A stretch of 64,000 nucleotides of DNA from an uncultured Oscillibacter sp. (GCA_910585165.1 CAJUBX010000004.1:1-64000), one strand, 5' to 3'; counted from the stretch's first letter, positions 1 to 9,663 are shown. Program-made: numbers and translations. Notes: generated by a model from the sequence alone, not told the origin.

Positions 1-103
1 GCAGCCGGGGCAGATATCCATGGGTATGCCTTCATAGCGCCGTTTTGCGTTATTAGACCTCTTGCGAAAATAATATCGAGTAAGTAAAATAGCAATTCCT
101 GCT

Positions 104-3100
104 ATTTCAATCCACGCCTCCCGCGAGGGAGGCGACTGTTTGCCATTGGCGGATACCTGGAGACGGACCTATTTCAATCCACGCCTCCCGCGAGGGAGGC
201 GACTACCTCCACCAACCGGCTCAGAAGCCAAAACAGATTTCAATCCACGCCTCCCGCGAGGGAGGCGACACAAGATTAATTTACAAAAAGGGGTAGTTAA
301 CATATTTCAATCCACGCCTCCCGCGAGGGAGGCGACCAGGACTATCATTGCCCTTTTTCCTTGTTCGGAATATTTCAATCCACGCCTCCCGCGAGGGAGG
401 CGACGCCGGAGCGGCAGAAGGAAATGTGGAGCGCGTGATATTTCAATCCACGCCTCCCGCGAGGGAGGCGACATTTAATGCGCTCCATTTGTTGCTCCTC
501 TCTCCGGATTTCAATCCACGCCTCCCGCGAGGGAGGCGACAATTTGCCGACGATGACGGCGACGGCGTTGAAAAGATTTCAATCCACGCCTCCCGCGAGG
601 GAGGCGACCACTGTGGAGGACCTCCTGGACCGTCTCACAGGCATTTCAATCCACGCCTCCCGCGAGGGAGGCGACCGCCGGCGGTTCTGTTTGTGTTACG
701 GTTGATGGATTTCAATCCACGCCTCCCGCGAGGGAGGCGACTTCGGAATTATAGGCGTCAGCCAAGTCCCCCCTATTTCAATCCACGCCTCCCGCGAGGG
801 AGGCGACGGCAGACTTTGCCCAAAAAACGCCAAACCAGAATATTTCAATCCACGCCTCCCGCGAGGGAGGCGACTATATGTGGAGCAAGGGACAGCGCCG
901 CAATCCTTGATTTCAATCCACGCCTCCCGCGAGGGAGGCGACGGCCTCCGGGATGGGCAGGGTCAGCGCCGCAGTATTTCAATCCACGCCTCCCGCGAGG
1001 GAGGCGACGCCCTTGAACCAGCTCATGGCCTTCTTCGCGATATTTCAATCCACGCCTCCCGCGAGGGAGGCGACGATTATGATTCAAAAGAAAACCATCA
1101 ACTTTGAAATTTCAATCCACGCCTCCCGCGAGGGAGGCGACGGTTGTCCTTTTCTCCATCGTTTTACCCGTTCCTATTTCAATCCACGCCTCCCGCGAGG
1201 GAGGCGACAGGGCCAGGACCGCCCTGGAGCAGGAGCCGGTCAGATTTCAATCCACGCCTCCCGCGAGGGAGGCGACGTATACTCTCAAAAAAAGGCTGGA
1301 GGGGTATCATATTTCAATCCACGCCTCCCGCGAGGGAGGCGACAATTCATTTCATCCCTAAAATTCCAAGACTTATTATTTCAATCCACGCCTCCCGCGA
1401 GGGAGGCGACTATGTAGTAATGGCGGCAGGTCAGGATGGTATTGAATTTCAATCCACGCCTCCCGCGAGGGAGGCGACCGGAACAGCTCCCCGATCGGCT
1501 CGCTGGCGAAGCAATTTCAATCCACGCCTCCCGCGAGGGAGGCGACCGGGCTATATAAAATCTCTGCCCCGGCTGATAGCGATTTCAATCCACGCCTCCC
1601 GCGAGGGAGGCGACGCACGGCAAACTTAAAGCAAGGCGGCCTTATCGTATTTCAATCCACGCCTCCCGCGAGGGAGGCGACTAGCGGCAGAATTACCGCG
1701 AGGAGATGCGGGAGCATTTCAATCCACGCCTCCCGCGAGGGAGGCGACCGGCTCCAGGCGCAGATCACGGACAAGCACCATATTTCAATCCACGCCTCCC
1801 GCGAGGGAGGCGACCGGTGCCCTGCATGGTGTTCTTGGTGCCGTTCACATTTCAATCCACGCCTCCCGCGAGGGAGGCGACCCTTATGGACGGCGGAGAG
1901 GGTCTTCCCCTTGCCATTTCAATCCACGCCTCCCGCGAGGGAGGCGACCTCCCAATAAATCAGGCCCCATGTGGCCGTCTCCGGATTTCAATCCACGCCT
2001 CCCGCGAGGGAGGCGACTCGACCCCAAAATCTTCCGTATGTTAGGGATTGATTTCAATCCACGCCTCCCGCGAGGGAGGCGACGGCCCGGCAATCTGGCC
2101 CACCGCCTCCCGGACGAATTTCAATCCACGCCTCCCGCGAGGGAGGCGACTCGCGCTCCAGGCGACGCCGCCCATAGCCGACGAATTTCAATCCACGCCT
2201 CCCGCGAGGGAGGCGACGGCGTCGCCTGGAGCGCGAGAGAAAAGATTGCGATTTCAATCCACGCCTCCCGCGAGGGAGGCGACTATTACGGATTTTCTTC
2301 CGGTCCGCCTCCATCTGATTTCAATCCACGCCTCCCGCGAGGGAGGCGACTCGGACGGGCAATACAGAAAAGAGAGCCCACGCTTTATTTCAATCCACGC
2401 CTCCCGCGAGGGAGGCGACTGGTTAGGGTCTCAGTACCTGGCGTACCTTCTCAATTTCAATCCACGCCTCCCGCGAGGGAGGCGACCCTCCTAACCCAAA
2501 ACTTTTTCAATAATCCAAAAATTTCAATCCACGCCTCCCGCGAGGGAGGCGACGGCGTCTTGATTTGACCTGGTAACCAATTAGTAGAAATTTCAATCCA
2601 CGCCTCCCGCGAGGGAGGCGACCCTCGGGTTTACCTATCTCGGCTACCCCTCACTTCATTTCAATCCACGCCTCCCGCGAGGGAGGCGACTTATCCACCT
2701 CCCGGAGCTTCCGGGCCCGCTCCTATTTCAATCCACGCCTCCCGCGAGGGAGGCGACTTACAAAGAAGCCGTTGCCGCGCTGGGGTATAGCATTTCAATC
2801 CACGCCTCCCGCGAGGGAGGCGACGTGGATTTCTTTCACCTTTTCGCTGGTAAAGGTATTTCAATCCACGCCTCCCGCGAGGGAGGCGACGCGATAGAAA
2901 AATACGAACCGCGGGTTGAAGTGGATTTCAATCCACGCCTCCCGCGAGGGAGGCGACTCGTGGATTTCTTTCACCTTTTCGCTGGTAAAGGTATTTCAAT
3001 CCACGCCTCCCGCGAGGGAGGCGACGAATCGTCCGGGCGGCAGGATGGGGAGGAAAGCATTTCAATCCACGCCTCCCGCGAGGGAGGCGACGCAAGCGTC

Positions 3101-4031
3101 CTCTATAACAATATCGCTGAAGCGTTATTTCAATCCACGCCTCCCGCGAGGGAGGCGACCGCTGGAGGTTCGGGCCGCGTTGGAACATGAGATATTTCAA
3201 TCCACGCCTCCCGCGAGGGAGGCGACTGTACGGCCTCGCCCCGGACAGCATCCGGGCGGGTATTTCAATCCACGCCTCCCGCGAGGGAGGCGACACGCGA
3301 CCTACTTCAAGGGACTGGCAAGCGAAATATTTCAATCCACGCCTCCCGCGAGGGAGGCGACCTGTGGAGGTGACAGTGGAGCTGCTGGAATACCTATTTC
3401 AATCCACGCCTCCCGCGAGGGAGGCGACGCAGCTTTCCCTGCACGCACTGGTGGAATGGGCAATTTCAATCCACGCCTCCCGCGAGGGAGGCGACTCTAC
3501 AACATCAACGACCCGGCCAGCATGAAGCGGATTTCAATCCACGCCTCCCGCGAGGGAGGCGACATCAAGGGCGTTGCGCCCAAGAACTAAAGGGAGGATT
3601 TCAATCCACGCCTCCCGCGAGGGAGGCGACTGCGCGGCGGCAGATATTCACGCCGCGTTTCTATTTCAATCCACGCCTCCCGCGAGGGAGGCGACCCGGA
3701 AACACTGACCGCCGAGCGATAGCGAGGCGGATTTCAATCCACGCCTCCCGCGAGGGAGGCGACGATTTTCAGCCTTTGCCTGCACAGCTCTTTACTATTT
3801 CAATCCACGCCTCCCGCGAGGGAGGCGACCCACAAGCTCCCGCTCCTGGTCCGTGAGCATATCAAATTTCAATCCACGCCTCCCGCGAGGGAGGCGACTA
3901 GGCTTTTTAGCCTACGGCAACTGTGCTTTTAATTTCAATCCACGCCTCCCGCGAGGGAGGCGACAACGTGGGTCAACACGGAGCTGGGCGAGACGTGGAT
4001 TTCAATCCACGCCTCCCGCGAGGGAGGCGAC
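104..4031 (-). CRISPR. Type I-C CRISPR array, 59 repeats / 58 spacers
   Basis: A 33-nt repeat occurs 59 times, first at 104-136 and last at 3999-4031, with unique spacers of 32-36 nt. I located each start by eye and saw no variant repeat, including at the leader-distal end. In crRNA sense (minus strand) the repeat begins GTCGCC, has a GCCTCCC/GGGAGGC stem around a TCGC loop, and ends in the handle TGGATTGAAAT, as in type I-C. The array runs minus-strand away from cas2, so the leader is at the right and the newest spacers lie near 4.0 kb. Open frames across the array are repeat artefacts. Confidence 0.99.
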
Positions 4032-4206
4032 AGCAAAAACAGCTAAAGAACTTGCCTGTTTTTGTGTGATTTAAACAGTAATTACAAATATCATTTACCC
4101 TTTTTCAACTTACGAAGATGCCGCAGCATGTCTCATGCCCGAGACAAACCTCAAAATCCAGTGCGAAGTCCCCGAGATAATCTGTTCGCTCAGGCTTCGC
4201 ACGAAA
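4032..4206 (-). promoter_or_regulatory. CRISPR leader
   Basis: AT-rich sequence abuts the last repeat on the cas side, where the array promoter and integration signals are expected. It carries an inverted repeat, GTGCGAAG at 4161-4168 and CTTCGCAC at 4195-4202, and similar GTGCGAA motifs are a familiar part of type I-C leaders. Next to the first repeat it reads TTTAGCTGTTTTTGCT on the minus strand. The exact array promoter was not resolved. Confidence 0.75.
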
Positions 4207-4329
4207 AGCCTGTATTCACAAATACGAATGCCATTCCGGTGGATATTATGCCGTTGCTTTCCGCTAAATCCTCTCTATTGGCGGTAAAATCCTTAGAGAA
4301 TCCGACACCTTTCATTATGAATACAGGCT
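4207..4329. repeat. 123-bp inverted-repeat element between leader and cas2
   Basis: The ends are a perfect 12-bp inverted repeat, AGCCTGTATTCA at 4207-4218 and TGAATACAGGCT at 4318-4329. The right end touches the cas2 stop codon (4330-4332). The element at 18703-18789 has similar ends (ACCTGTATTCACAATCG). There is no coding content, so a small non-autonomous (MITE-like) insertion is the likely explanation. No target duplication was resolved. Confidence 0.55.
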
Positions 4330-4620
4330 CTAAAGCATCAGCACGTCTTCCGGAGAATAAGTGGCTTTCGCGCCGAAGTGCTCAATTTTGTTCTCATAAC
4401 GGTTTCCAAGGTAGTAAAACCGCAGGCTGTCTTTTTTCGGGTCCATGATGCTGCAGAGCTTCGCTTGCAGACTGCGGCATTGGGCTGCGTCCAGCAGGCA
4501 TTCGAAGACGGAGTTCTGCACACGCTGGCCGTAATTGACACACTGCTTTGCAATTTGCCGCAGACGCTTTTGCCCGGCAGCGTCTTCGGTATTCACATCA
4601 TAAGTAATTAAAACCAACAT
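4330..4620 (-). CDS. cas2: CRISPR-associated Cas2, type I-C
   Basis: Cas2 dimerises and bridges two Cas1 dimers in the complex that inserts new spacers at the leader end of the array. The protein starts MLVLITYDVNTEDAAG, the ferredoxin-fold first strand with its conserved Asp, and contains VNYGQRVQNSVFEC and LRFYYLGNR, typical of I-C Cas2. I chose the ATG at 4620, giving 96 aa, the usual family length. A GTG nine bases upstream (4629) is possible but adds only three residues. It is the last gene of the cas5c-to-cas2 operon, 12 nt after cas1. Its end abuts a MITE-like repeat, so the insertion did not visibly truncate it. Confidence 0.95.
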   Translation of the reverse strand: MLVLITYDVNTEDAAGQKRLRQIAKQCVNYGQRVQNSVFECLLDAAQCRSLQAKLCSIMDPKKDSLRFYYLGNRYENKIEHFGAKATYSPEDVLML

Positions 4621-4632
4621 CCAAATCACCGA

Positions 4633-5664
4633 TCATTTCCAAAGAAACGGAGGGTACGCGTCCAAATCCTCCCGGAGATACCGGGCCAGCAAAAGAGCCT
4701 GCACATAGGGGATCATTCCCCAGGGGAGCTTTTCGCCTAAATACGGGTGGGTCAAGGTCTCCTTTTTCTTTTCCTGCCAGTGTTTCAAAAAGGCTTTCCG
4801 CCCATCCTCATTCAGGAGTACGGCCCCGCTTTCCATATACAGGAAATCGGACGGCTTGAGCATGCGGTTGTTGATAAGCGTCAGCACAAAGCGGTCCGCC
4901 ATGCAAGGGCGCAGTTCTTCCATCAAATCCAAGGCCAGGGAGGTCCGGCCCGGCCGGTCCCGGTGCAGAAATCCCACATAGGAGTCCAGACCCACGCTCT
5001 CCAGGGCGGAGGCGCAGATACCGGCCAAAAGGCTGTAGGCAAAAGAGAGCATGGCGTTGACAGGGTCCAACGGTGGGCGGCGGCTGCGGCCATGAAAGAA
5101 AAAAGCCTCTTTATCGCCCAGAATCATCTCGTCCAAAACGCCAAAATAGGCGGACGCGCCGACGCCTTCCAGGCCGCGCAGTTCCTCCGGTGAAGCCGAG
5201 GCCTTGACCTGGGGCAGAAGCTCATAAATCTGCCGTGAGGCGGAGGCGAGTTTTTCACCGTCTGTCCGCAGTCCATGATCCCGGCGGGTGCGCTCGATGC
5301 TCCAGCGGGAGTTAAAAAGCTTCCCGAAGATCATTGTGCGGCTGACTTGGCAGCTTTGGACCGGGTCGTCCGCAAGACGGTATTGGCTTCTTCGAAGCAG
5401 CACGTTCCCCTGGCTTTCCCCGCATACCCGGGCCAGAAACTTCCCCCGGGGCGTACAAAACGCCAGGCCGATTTGGTGCTGGGCGCAGCCGCCCATCAAG
5501 GCGGGAGAGGCCCCGGTATAAGAGAAGGTGACGATATCCTGCAATGTGTGCAGAGGATAGCGGGCCACGGCCTGTTTGCCCCGGCTGGCCACGACGTTTT
5601 CCCCGTCCAGAGAGAGGTAAATGTCCTCTGAAAGAATGTAAAGCGTGTTGAGCAGATGCTTCAT
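4633..5664 (-). CDS. cas1: CRISPR-associated endonuclease Cas1, type I-C
   Basis: Cas1 is the metal-dependent integrase that cuts the leader-repeat junction and joins new spacers. The 343-aa protein starts MKHLLNTLYILSEDIYLSL and has the family's N-terminal beta domain and helical C-terminal domain. Candidate metal ligands lie in LEGVGASAYFGVLDE (Glu), VGFLHRDRPGRTSLALDLME (His, Asp) and the following ELRP stretch. The ATG at 5664 overlaps the cas4 stop in an ATGA, implying translational coupling. The frame is open further upstream, but that part lies over cas4 and is not coding. Length matches I-C Cas1. Confidence 0.97.
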   Translation of the reverse strand: MKHLLNTLYILSEDIYLSLDGENVVASRGKQAVARYPLHTLQDIVTFSYTGASPALMGGCAQHQIGLAFCTPRGKFLARVCGESQGNVLLRRSQYRLADDPVQSCQVSRTMIFGKLFNSRWSIERTRRDHGLRTDGEKLASASRQIYELLPQVKASASPEELRGLEGVGASAYFGVLDEMILGDKEAFFFHGRSRRPPLDPVNAMLSFAYSLLAGICASALESVGLDSYVGFLHRDRPGRTSLALDLMEELRPCMADRFVLTLINNRMLKPSDFLYMESGAVLLNEDGRKAFLKHWQEKKKETLTHPYLGEKLPWGMIPYVQALLLARYLREDLDAYPPFLWK

Positions 5665-6323
5665 TTCAGCTCCTCTACGGCGGCGGTCAGGTAATCCGCC
5701 ACATTTTTGCGGCTCATCAGTCTGGGAAGGCATAGCTCCTTCAAGGAGCAGGCGCTGCAGGACTTCGAGAATTTGACCTTGGGGGTATGGCGCCGCCGGT
5801 ACAGTTCGTGCATTTCCGCCAGGCTGTCCTGCACCTGCCGGCGCAGCCCGGGCGCAAAGGGGACCGCCGTCCGGCGGCGGGGCTCTCCGTAGTAGAGCGC
5901 CCCCTCCGGGACCGCGCAGCAGAGCATTTCCTCCAGGCACATGGCCTGGGCGCAGAGCTGGAGCTCGTCTGCGCCGTGCTCCTTCGGCCTGCCCCGCTTG
6001 TACTCTACCGGATAGGGCAGCCACCGCCCTTCCCGGTTCCGCAGGGGAATTCCGGATGGGTCTTTGCGAAACTCCACAGCGTCACACTGGCCGGAAATGC
6101 CCAATTCCGCCGAATGTACAGCCAGCCCCCTGACGACCAGGAGGTCTCCCCGGCTTTCCCGGAAGGCTGAATCATGGACGTTCTCATGCATCAGCTGCCC
6201 GTCCACGGTTCGGAAGTTTTCCGCCCACTGGTTCTCGATATGGATCAGCGCCCACTGGCGGCGGCAGAAGACGAAGTGCTGCAGGCCGGACAGCTGGAGC
6301 CAATCCTCCTCCTGCCAGCTCAT
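5661..6323 (-). CDS. cas4: CRISPR-associated exonuclease Cas4
   Basis: Cas4 is a RecB-family Fe-S nuclease that works with Cas1-Cas2 to trim prespacers and fix PAM choice and orientation. The 220-aa protein shows an N-terminal Cys (HFVFCRRQW), the RecB motifs GQCDAVEF and YPVEYKRGRPK with Asp, Glu and Lys, and a C-terminal cluster CSACSLKELC completing a four-Cys Fe-S site. It overlaps cas7 (TGA/ATG) upstream and cas1 downstream by four bases. Length is normal for a stand-alone I-C Cas4. Precise PAM-side trimming would fit the duplicate spacers at 2825 and 2958, which share one end exactly. Confidence 0.96.
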   Translation of the reverse strand: MSWQEEDWLQLSGLQHFVFCRRQWALIHIENQWAENFRTVDGQLMHENVHDSAFRESRGDLLVVRGLAVHSAELGISGQCDAVEFRKDPSGIPLRNREGRWLPYPVEYKRGRPKEHGADELQLCAQAMCLEEMLCCAVPEGALYYGEPRRRTAVPFAPGLRRQVQDSLAEMHELYRRRHTPKVKFSKSCSACSLKELCLPRLMSRKNVADYLTAAVEELK

Positions 6324-7216
6324 CCCATGCGCCGGCAGGTGACGCCGGCCGGCAGGGCGGTTTCATTCACCGTGACGCAATAGTCCTGATAGGAGCGGGC
6401 GGGGGCGGGATCGTGGGGGTCGGCCCGCTCCACCTTTACCGCGTCAAAGAGCTTCCATGCCGGAGCGCAGCCCAGTTCGGAGTCGTGCTTGAAAACGATC
6501 AGTTCCCTTACGGACATTCTGCCCCGGGCGGCGGAGTGGTCATGCTCAAACATATTCAGGATGGCCTCCCACAGCAAATCCAGGTCCTCCTCGGAAAAAC
6601 CGGTGGTTTTTCGGGCCAGATTGGCGGAGACATAGCCCTCGCAGCGGTAGAGGCCGTAGGGGATGATGTACTTGCGCCCCATTTCGGTTCCCTTTTTCTC
6701 CGCGTCCGCCTCGGTGGTAATGGCCACCCGCGTAATGGTCACCTCCTGGGGCATGACGGGCTCCACGCTGCGGGCAAAGCCCAGCTGCACCGGGCCGCGG
6801 ACCTGGCCGCAGTTCAGCGCCGCTTTGACGAAGGTGGTCATCACCGCGCCGAAGGTGCGGATATCATAGAAATTGGCGCACATCCAGTCCCGGATTTTCC
6901 GATCCAGGTCCGGGTCGGCCTTTTTCTTTTCCTTGACGGTTTTCTCCGCAACCTCCAGTGCGGCATAGCCTTCGGCATCGCTGCGGTTAAGAGGCACGCC
7001 GTCTTTGATGTAGATGCGGTATCCGGCGGCATCCTCCCGGGACATCTCCACATAGTTGCGGATTTTCCGCTTGAGGCACACATCCGTTACCAGCCCCAGG
7101 CCGGTCTCCGGGTCCACCCGGGGCATATTGCCTGCGTCGGGGTCGCCGTTGGGATTGCCGTTTTCCACGTCGAACAGGATGACAAATTCATAGCGGTTCT
7201 TAATGGGCTCAGACAT
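6320..7216 (-). CDS. cas7: Cascade backbone protein Cas7 (Csd2), type I-C
   Basis: Cas7 coats the crRNA spacer as the helical backbone of the I-C Cascade. The 298-aa protein opens RYEFVILFDVENGNPNGDPD, the signature of Csd2/Cas7c, followed by a conserved Thr-Asp-Val-Cys-Leu-Lys-Arg-Lys-Ile-Arg motif. The start overlaps the cas8c stop by 8 nt (7209-7216), and the stop overlaps the cas4 start. It is the fourth protein counting the internal Cas11, in the canonical order cas5-cas8-cas7-cas4-cas1-cas2. No unusual features were seen. Confidence 0.97.
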   Translation of the reverse strand: MSEPIKNRYEFVILFDVENGNPNGDPDAGNMPRVDPETGLGLVTDVCLKRKIRNYVEMSREDAAGYRIYIKDGVPLNRSDAEGYAALEVAEKTVKEKKKADPDLDRKIRDWMCANFYDIRTFGAVMTTFVKAALNCGQVRGPVQLGFARSVEPVMPQEVTITRVAITTEADAEKKGTEMGRKYIIPYGLYRCEGYVSANLARKTTGFSEEDLDLLWEAILNMFEHDHSAARGRMSVRELIVFKHDSELGCAPAWKLFDAVKVERADPHDPAPARSYQDYCVTVNETALPAGVTCRRMG

Positions 7217-7577
7217 GTTCTTTCTCCTCCTTCTTTGTGTAGCGGGCTTGGGTCTGGTGATAGTATCCCAGCTGGAAAGCTCCCTGCTGGGGCAGGCTCA
7301 GGCGATCCGGGAAAGCGTCTTCCAATTTGGCGGTCAGCTCCGTCAGCTGGCGGTTATACGAAATCGACAATCCCCTGTCCAGCCTGCGCAGGTGCTTTTG
7401 CGCCAAATTGATCAAGGTCGGAAATACGCGGCTGGGCGTGGCGGATGCGGAGTTGAAGTATTTGTCTTTAATGGTTGCGTTGATTCCGGGGTTGGCTGAG
7501 GACTGGATGGCTTCCAGAACAGAGAAAAGCCGTCCCAGAGTATAGGGGATGTTTGTGCTCTCCGGATTCAGGGACAC
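7209..7577 (-). CDS. cas11c: Cas11c small subunit from internal start within cas8c
   Basis: In type I-C systems the Cascade small subunit is known to be made from an internal translation start inside cas8c. Here the minus strand shows a full Shine-Dalgarno AAGGAGGT (7585-7592), then 7 nt, then an in-frame GTG at 7577. The 122-aa product begins (M)SLNPESTNIPYTLGRLFSVLEA and is helical, matching the start position and length of known Cas11c proteins. The internal ribosome site is stronger than most start-site signals in this operon. It shares its stop with cas8c. Confidence 0.85.
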   Translation of the reverse strand: MSLNPESTNIPYTLGRLFSVLEAIQSSANPGINATIKDKYFNSASATPSRVFPTLINLAQKHLRRLDRGLSISYNRQLTELTAKLEDAFPDRLSLPQQGAFQLGYYHQTQARYTKKEEKEHV

Positions 7578-8951
7578 GGTTAATACCTCCTTCGGTACGT
7601 CAGGATGGGGATTTTTTAAATAGTAGGCCTTCAGAATGGCCGCCCGTCCCGGGGTGATTTCACGCTCAGCCCGGATGCGCAGGACCGTCCCGTTGAGAAG
7701 CGTGGCCGGATAGCACATATCGGTCAAAATGGCGCGGAGGGCTTCGCCGGCCATTCCCGGCGCAGGGGATTTGTCGCGGGAATTTTGGTTCACGGTCTCA
7801 TCCAGCAGCTTCCAGAGGGGCAGGGTCCCAAACTTATCAAAAGAGGGCCGGACAATCTCCAGCCGTTCCTGGTGTGTCTGCACATTTTTGACAAACGCTC
7901 CAAACGAGTCTTTCAGGAAAAATCGCACGGACAGCCGGGCGGCGTTGGGAGACAGGCCCAAAATATAAAATGTGGTGCCCGGGTCCAGCCGCTCCTCCTC
8001 AAACTCGACGGGATTTCCATGACAGAGGTCCCGCGTCATTTTTTGCAGGTCACCGGCGGAATAAGAGGTTGGAACGCCGAAAAGGCTGCTTAACAAAAAG
8101 CTCTGATAGGACTGCTTGCCGCCCGCCGCCCAGAACAGCACCGTGGCGCCGCCGATTTTCTGCACGTATTCCCGGTCCGCCAGCAGGTGGTTCAGCGCGC
8201 TGGTGTAGGCGAAGGAGGCATATTTGCTGGTTGGGGCGTTCAGATTCTGTTCCCGGCCATAGGAACAGAAAGCGGGGGCGTTGAACGAAACCAGAGCCGC
8301 GCCGCTGGACTGGGCTCCGGCCACTCCCTTGATGGAGGGATGGACCGGTTCTGCCGCTCCCTTTTTCCCGGTGACCAGGCATACCAGTTCCGGACCGTCT
8401 CCGCCGGCGTCGTAAGCGTCCTGCCACGCCGCCTGGATGCGGGGGTCCTTTTGAACGAAGGCTCCGTCATAGCGGAATACCAGGTTGACGCCCCCGAGAA
8501 TATCCTCCAGCTTATCCGCCAAGGCCGGGTGTTCCCGGGCCCGCGATGGGTCCCAATGATCAAAGAACGCCAGCACCGCCTGGGCCGCCGGAGTGCCGAC
8601 GCCGTCCAAAAGCCGGTAATGAAGCGCCTTGCAGGCTGCAAAGCACGCGGCGCTCCGCTGAGGCTTTCCCTTTTCGTCCGCACCCAGTATATAACTGGAG
8701 TTGTCCCACAAAAAGTTGGACGCAATCCCGCTGGAGCGTTTCACCGGGGCGGGAAGGGACATAGACTGCGGGACCAGCGCCTTTTTTCCGCCCCGGTCTT
8801 CCTCCGTTTTGAGGGAGACCGCCTGCTTCAGCTCCCCGGCGGCGTTAATGTATAGGGCGTAGGAGATTTTGCTGCCGCTCCAGCCGGGGCGGGACAGTTT
8901 TCCTTGGGTGACAAGGTCCTCATAGTGTTCCGCAAGCGCCTGTAAGATCAT
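7209..8951 (-). CDS. cas8c: Cascade large subunit Cas8c (Csd1)
   Basis: Cas8c is the I-C large subunit that recognises the PAM and helps recruit Cas3. The 580-aa protein starts MILQALAEHYEDLV and contains LVCLVTGKKGAAEPVHPSIKGV and SFNAPAFCSYGREQ, both hallmarks of Csd1. The ATG at 8951 overlaps the cas5c stop in an ATGA and has GGAGGTGA just upstream. The C-terminal 122 residues also form an in-frame internal gene for Cas11 (see 7209-7577). The end overlaps cas7 by 8 nt. Length is close to the family norm of about 580-600 aa. Confidence 0.96.
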   Translation of the reverse strand: MILQALAEHYEDLVTQGKLSRPGWSGSKISYALYINAAGELKQAVSLKTEEDRGGKKALVPQSMSLPAPVKRSSGIASNFLWDNSSYILGADEKGKPQRSAACFAACKALHYRLLDGVGTPAAQAVLAFFDHWDPSRAREHPALADKLEDILGGVNLVFRYDGAFVQKDPRIQAAWQDAYDAGGDGPELVCLVTGKKGAAEPVHPSIKGVAGAQSSGAALVSFNAPAFCSYGREQNLNAPTSKYASFAYTSALNHLLADREYVQKIGGATVLFWAAGGKQSYQSFLLSSLFGVPTSYSAGDLQKMTRDLCHGNPVEFEEERLDPGTTFYILGLSPNAARLSVRFFLKDSFGAFVKNVQTHQERLEIVRPSFDKFGTLPLWKLLDETVNQNSRDKSPAPGMAGEALRAILTDMCYPATLLNGTVLRIRAEREITPGRAAILKAYYLKNPHPDVPKEVLTVSLNPESTNIPYTLGRLFSVLEAIQSSANPGINATIKDKYFNSASATPSRVFPTLINLAQKHLRRLDRGLSISYNRQLTELTAKLEDAFPDRLSLPQQGAFQLGYYHQTQARYTKKEEKEHV

Positions 8952-9613
8952 CCGATCACCTCCCCGCTGTCACGGGCGGGAACCTCCAGCACACCGTCCC
9001 GGAGAACCGCCCGGAAAAATAGAGGCGTGATGTTCGACGGGTCGGAGTAGTCCAGGTCCCAGAGCATATACCCCAGGTCCCGCACCCCCTTCAGCTCCCC
9101 GGGGCAGGGGGGCGGGGCGTCGCACATCTTGAACTGGACCGGGAACTCCCTGCATCCGAAATAGGGCTGGTGGTAGAATTGGCCCCGTTTGATCCGCCGT
9201 TTGAGGATGTCCTGAAACTTCCCGTCGTTGTCGCCGGGAGCGGCCTTCTCCGGGAGGATTTCAAAGTGGGCGTCGATAACATAGCGCACATCCCGCAGCA
9301 GCAGCGACGCCCTCTGCTGAATATTTTGGGAAGTGACCAGATACAGCTCGCCGCTTCCCCGCTCCATCACCGTTCGGGCCGACCGGGCGCTGGCGGTGGC
9401 GCTTACCTCGTTGCGCCGCAGGTTGGCAAACCGGATGGGGGCGCATACGCGGATGCGGTCGATGCTATAGAGCAGCCCGGGATGCCAGTATATCGCTTCC
9501 AGCAGTCCCCGTGCGGCGGAAGGGGTCATAACATCGTAGCTGACCCTCTCCGTCTTCATTTCCGGCCGGGTAAAGCAGGCGTAGTCCCCCCAGACCTCCA
9601 ACGAAATCGGCAT
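8948..9613 (-). CDS. cas5c: Cas5c (Cas5d), pre-crRNA endonuclease and Cascade subunit
   Basis: In type I-C there is no Cas6. Cas5c cuts pre-crRNA at the repeat stem base and stays on the 11-nt 5' handle. The 221-aa protein starts MPISLEVWGDYACFTRPEMK and includes SYDVMTPSAARGLLEAIYWHP and RGQFYHQPYFGCREFPV, diagnostic family blocks. It is the first gene of the long operon, with its own promoter (9664-9692) and AGGAG nine bases before the ATG. It is separated from cas3 by 205 bp that hold a crRNA-like RNA gene. I could not map every published catalytic residue without alignment. Confidence 0.96.
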   Translation of the reverse strand: MPISLEVWGDYACFTRPEMKTERVSYDVMTPSAARGLLEAIYWHPGLLYSIDRIRVCAPIRFANLRRNEVSATASARSARTVMERGSGELYLVTSQNIQQRASLLLRDVRYVIDAHFEILPEKAAPGDNDGKFQDILKRRIKRGQFYHQPYFGCREFPVQFKMCDAPPPCPGELKGVRDLGYMLWDLDYSDPSNITPLFFRAVLRDGVLEVPARDSGEVIG

Positions 9614-9663
9614 AAGCTCACGCTCCTTTCTTTTTTGTATTGGTTTCGACTGCTTTCATCCTT

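Noticed and set aside
140..4074. Many overlapping open frames on both strands across the array
   Set aside because: They translate the CRISPR repeat (for example PRLPRGRR or SIHASREGGD) in different frames and are not genes.
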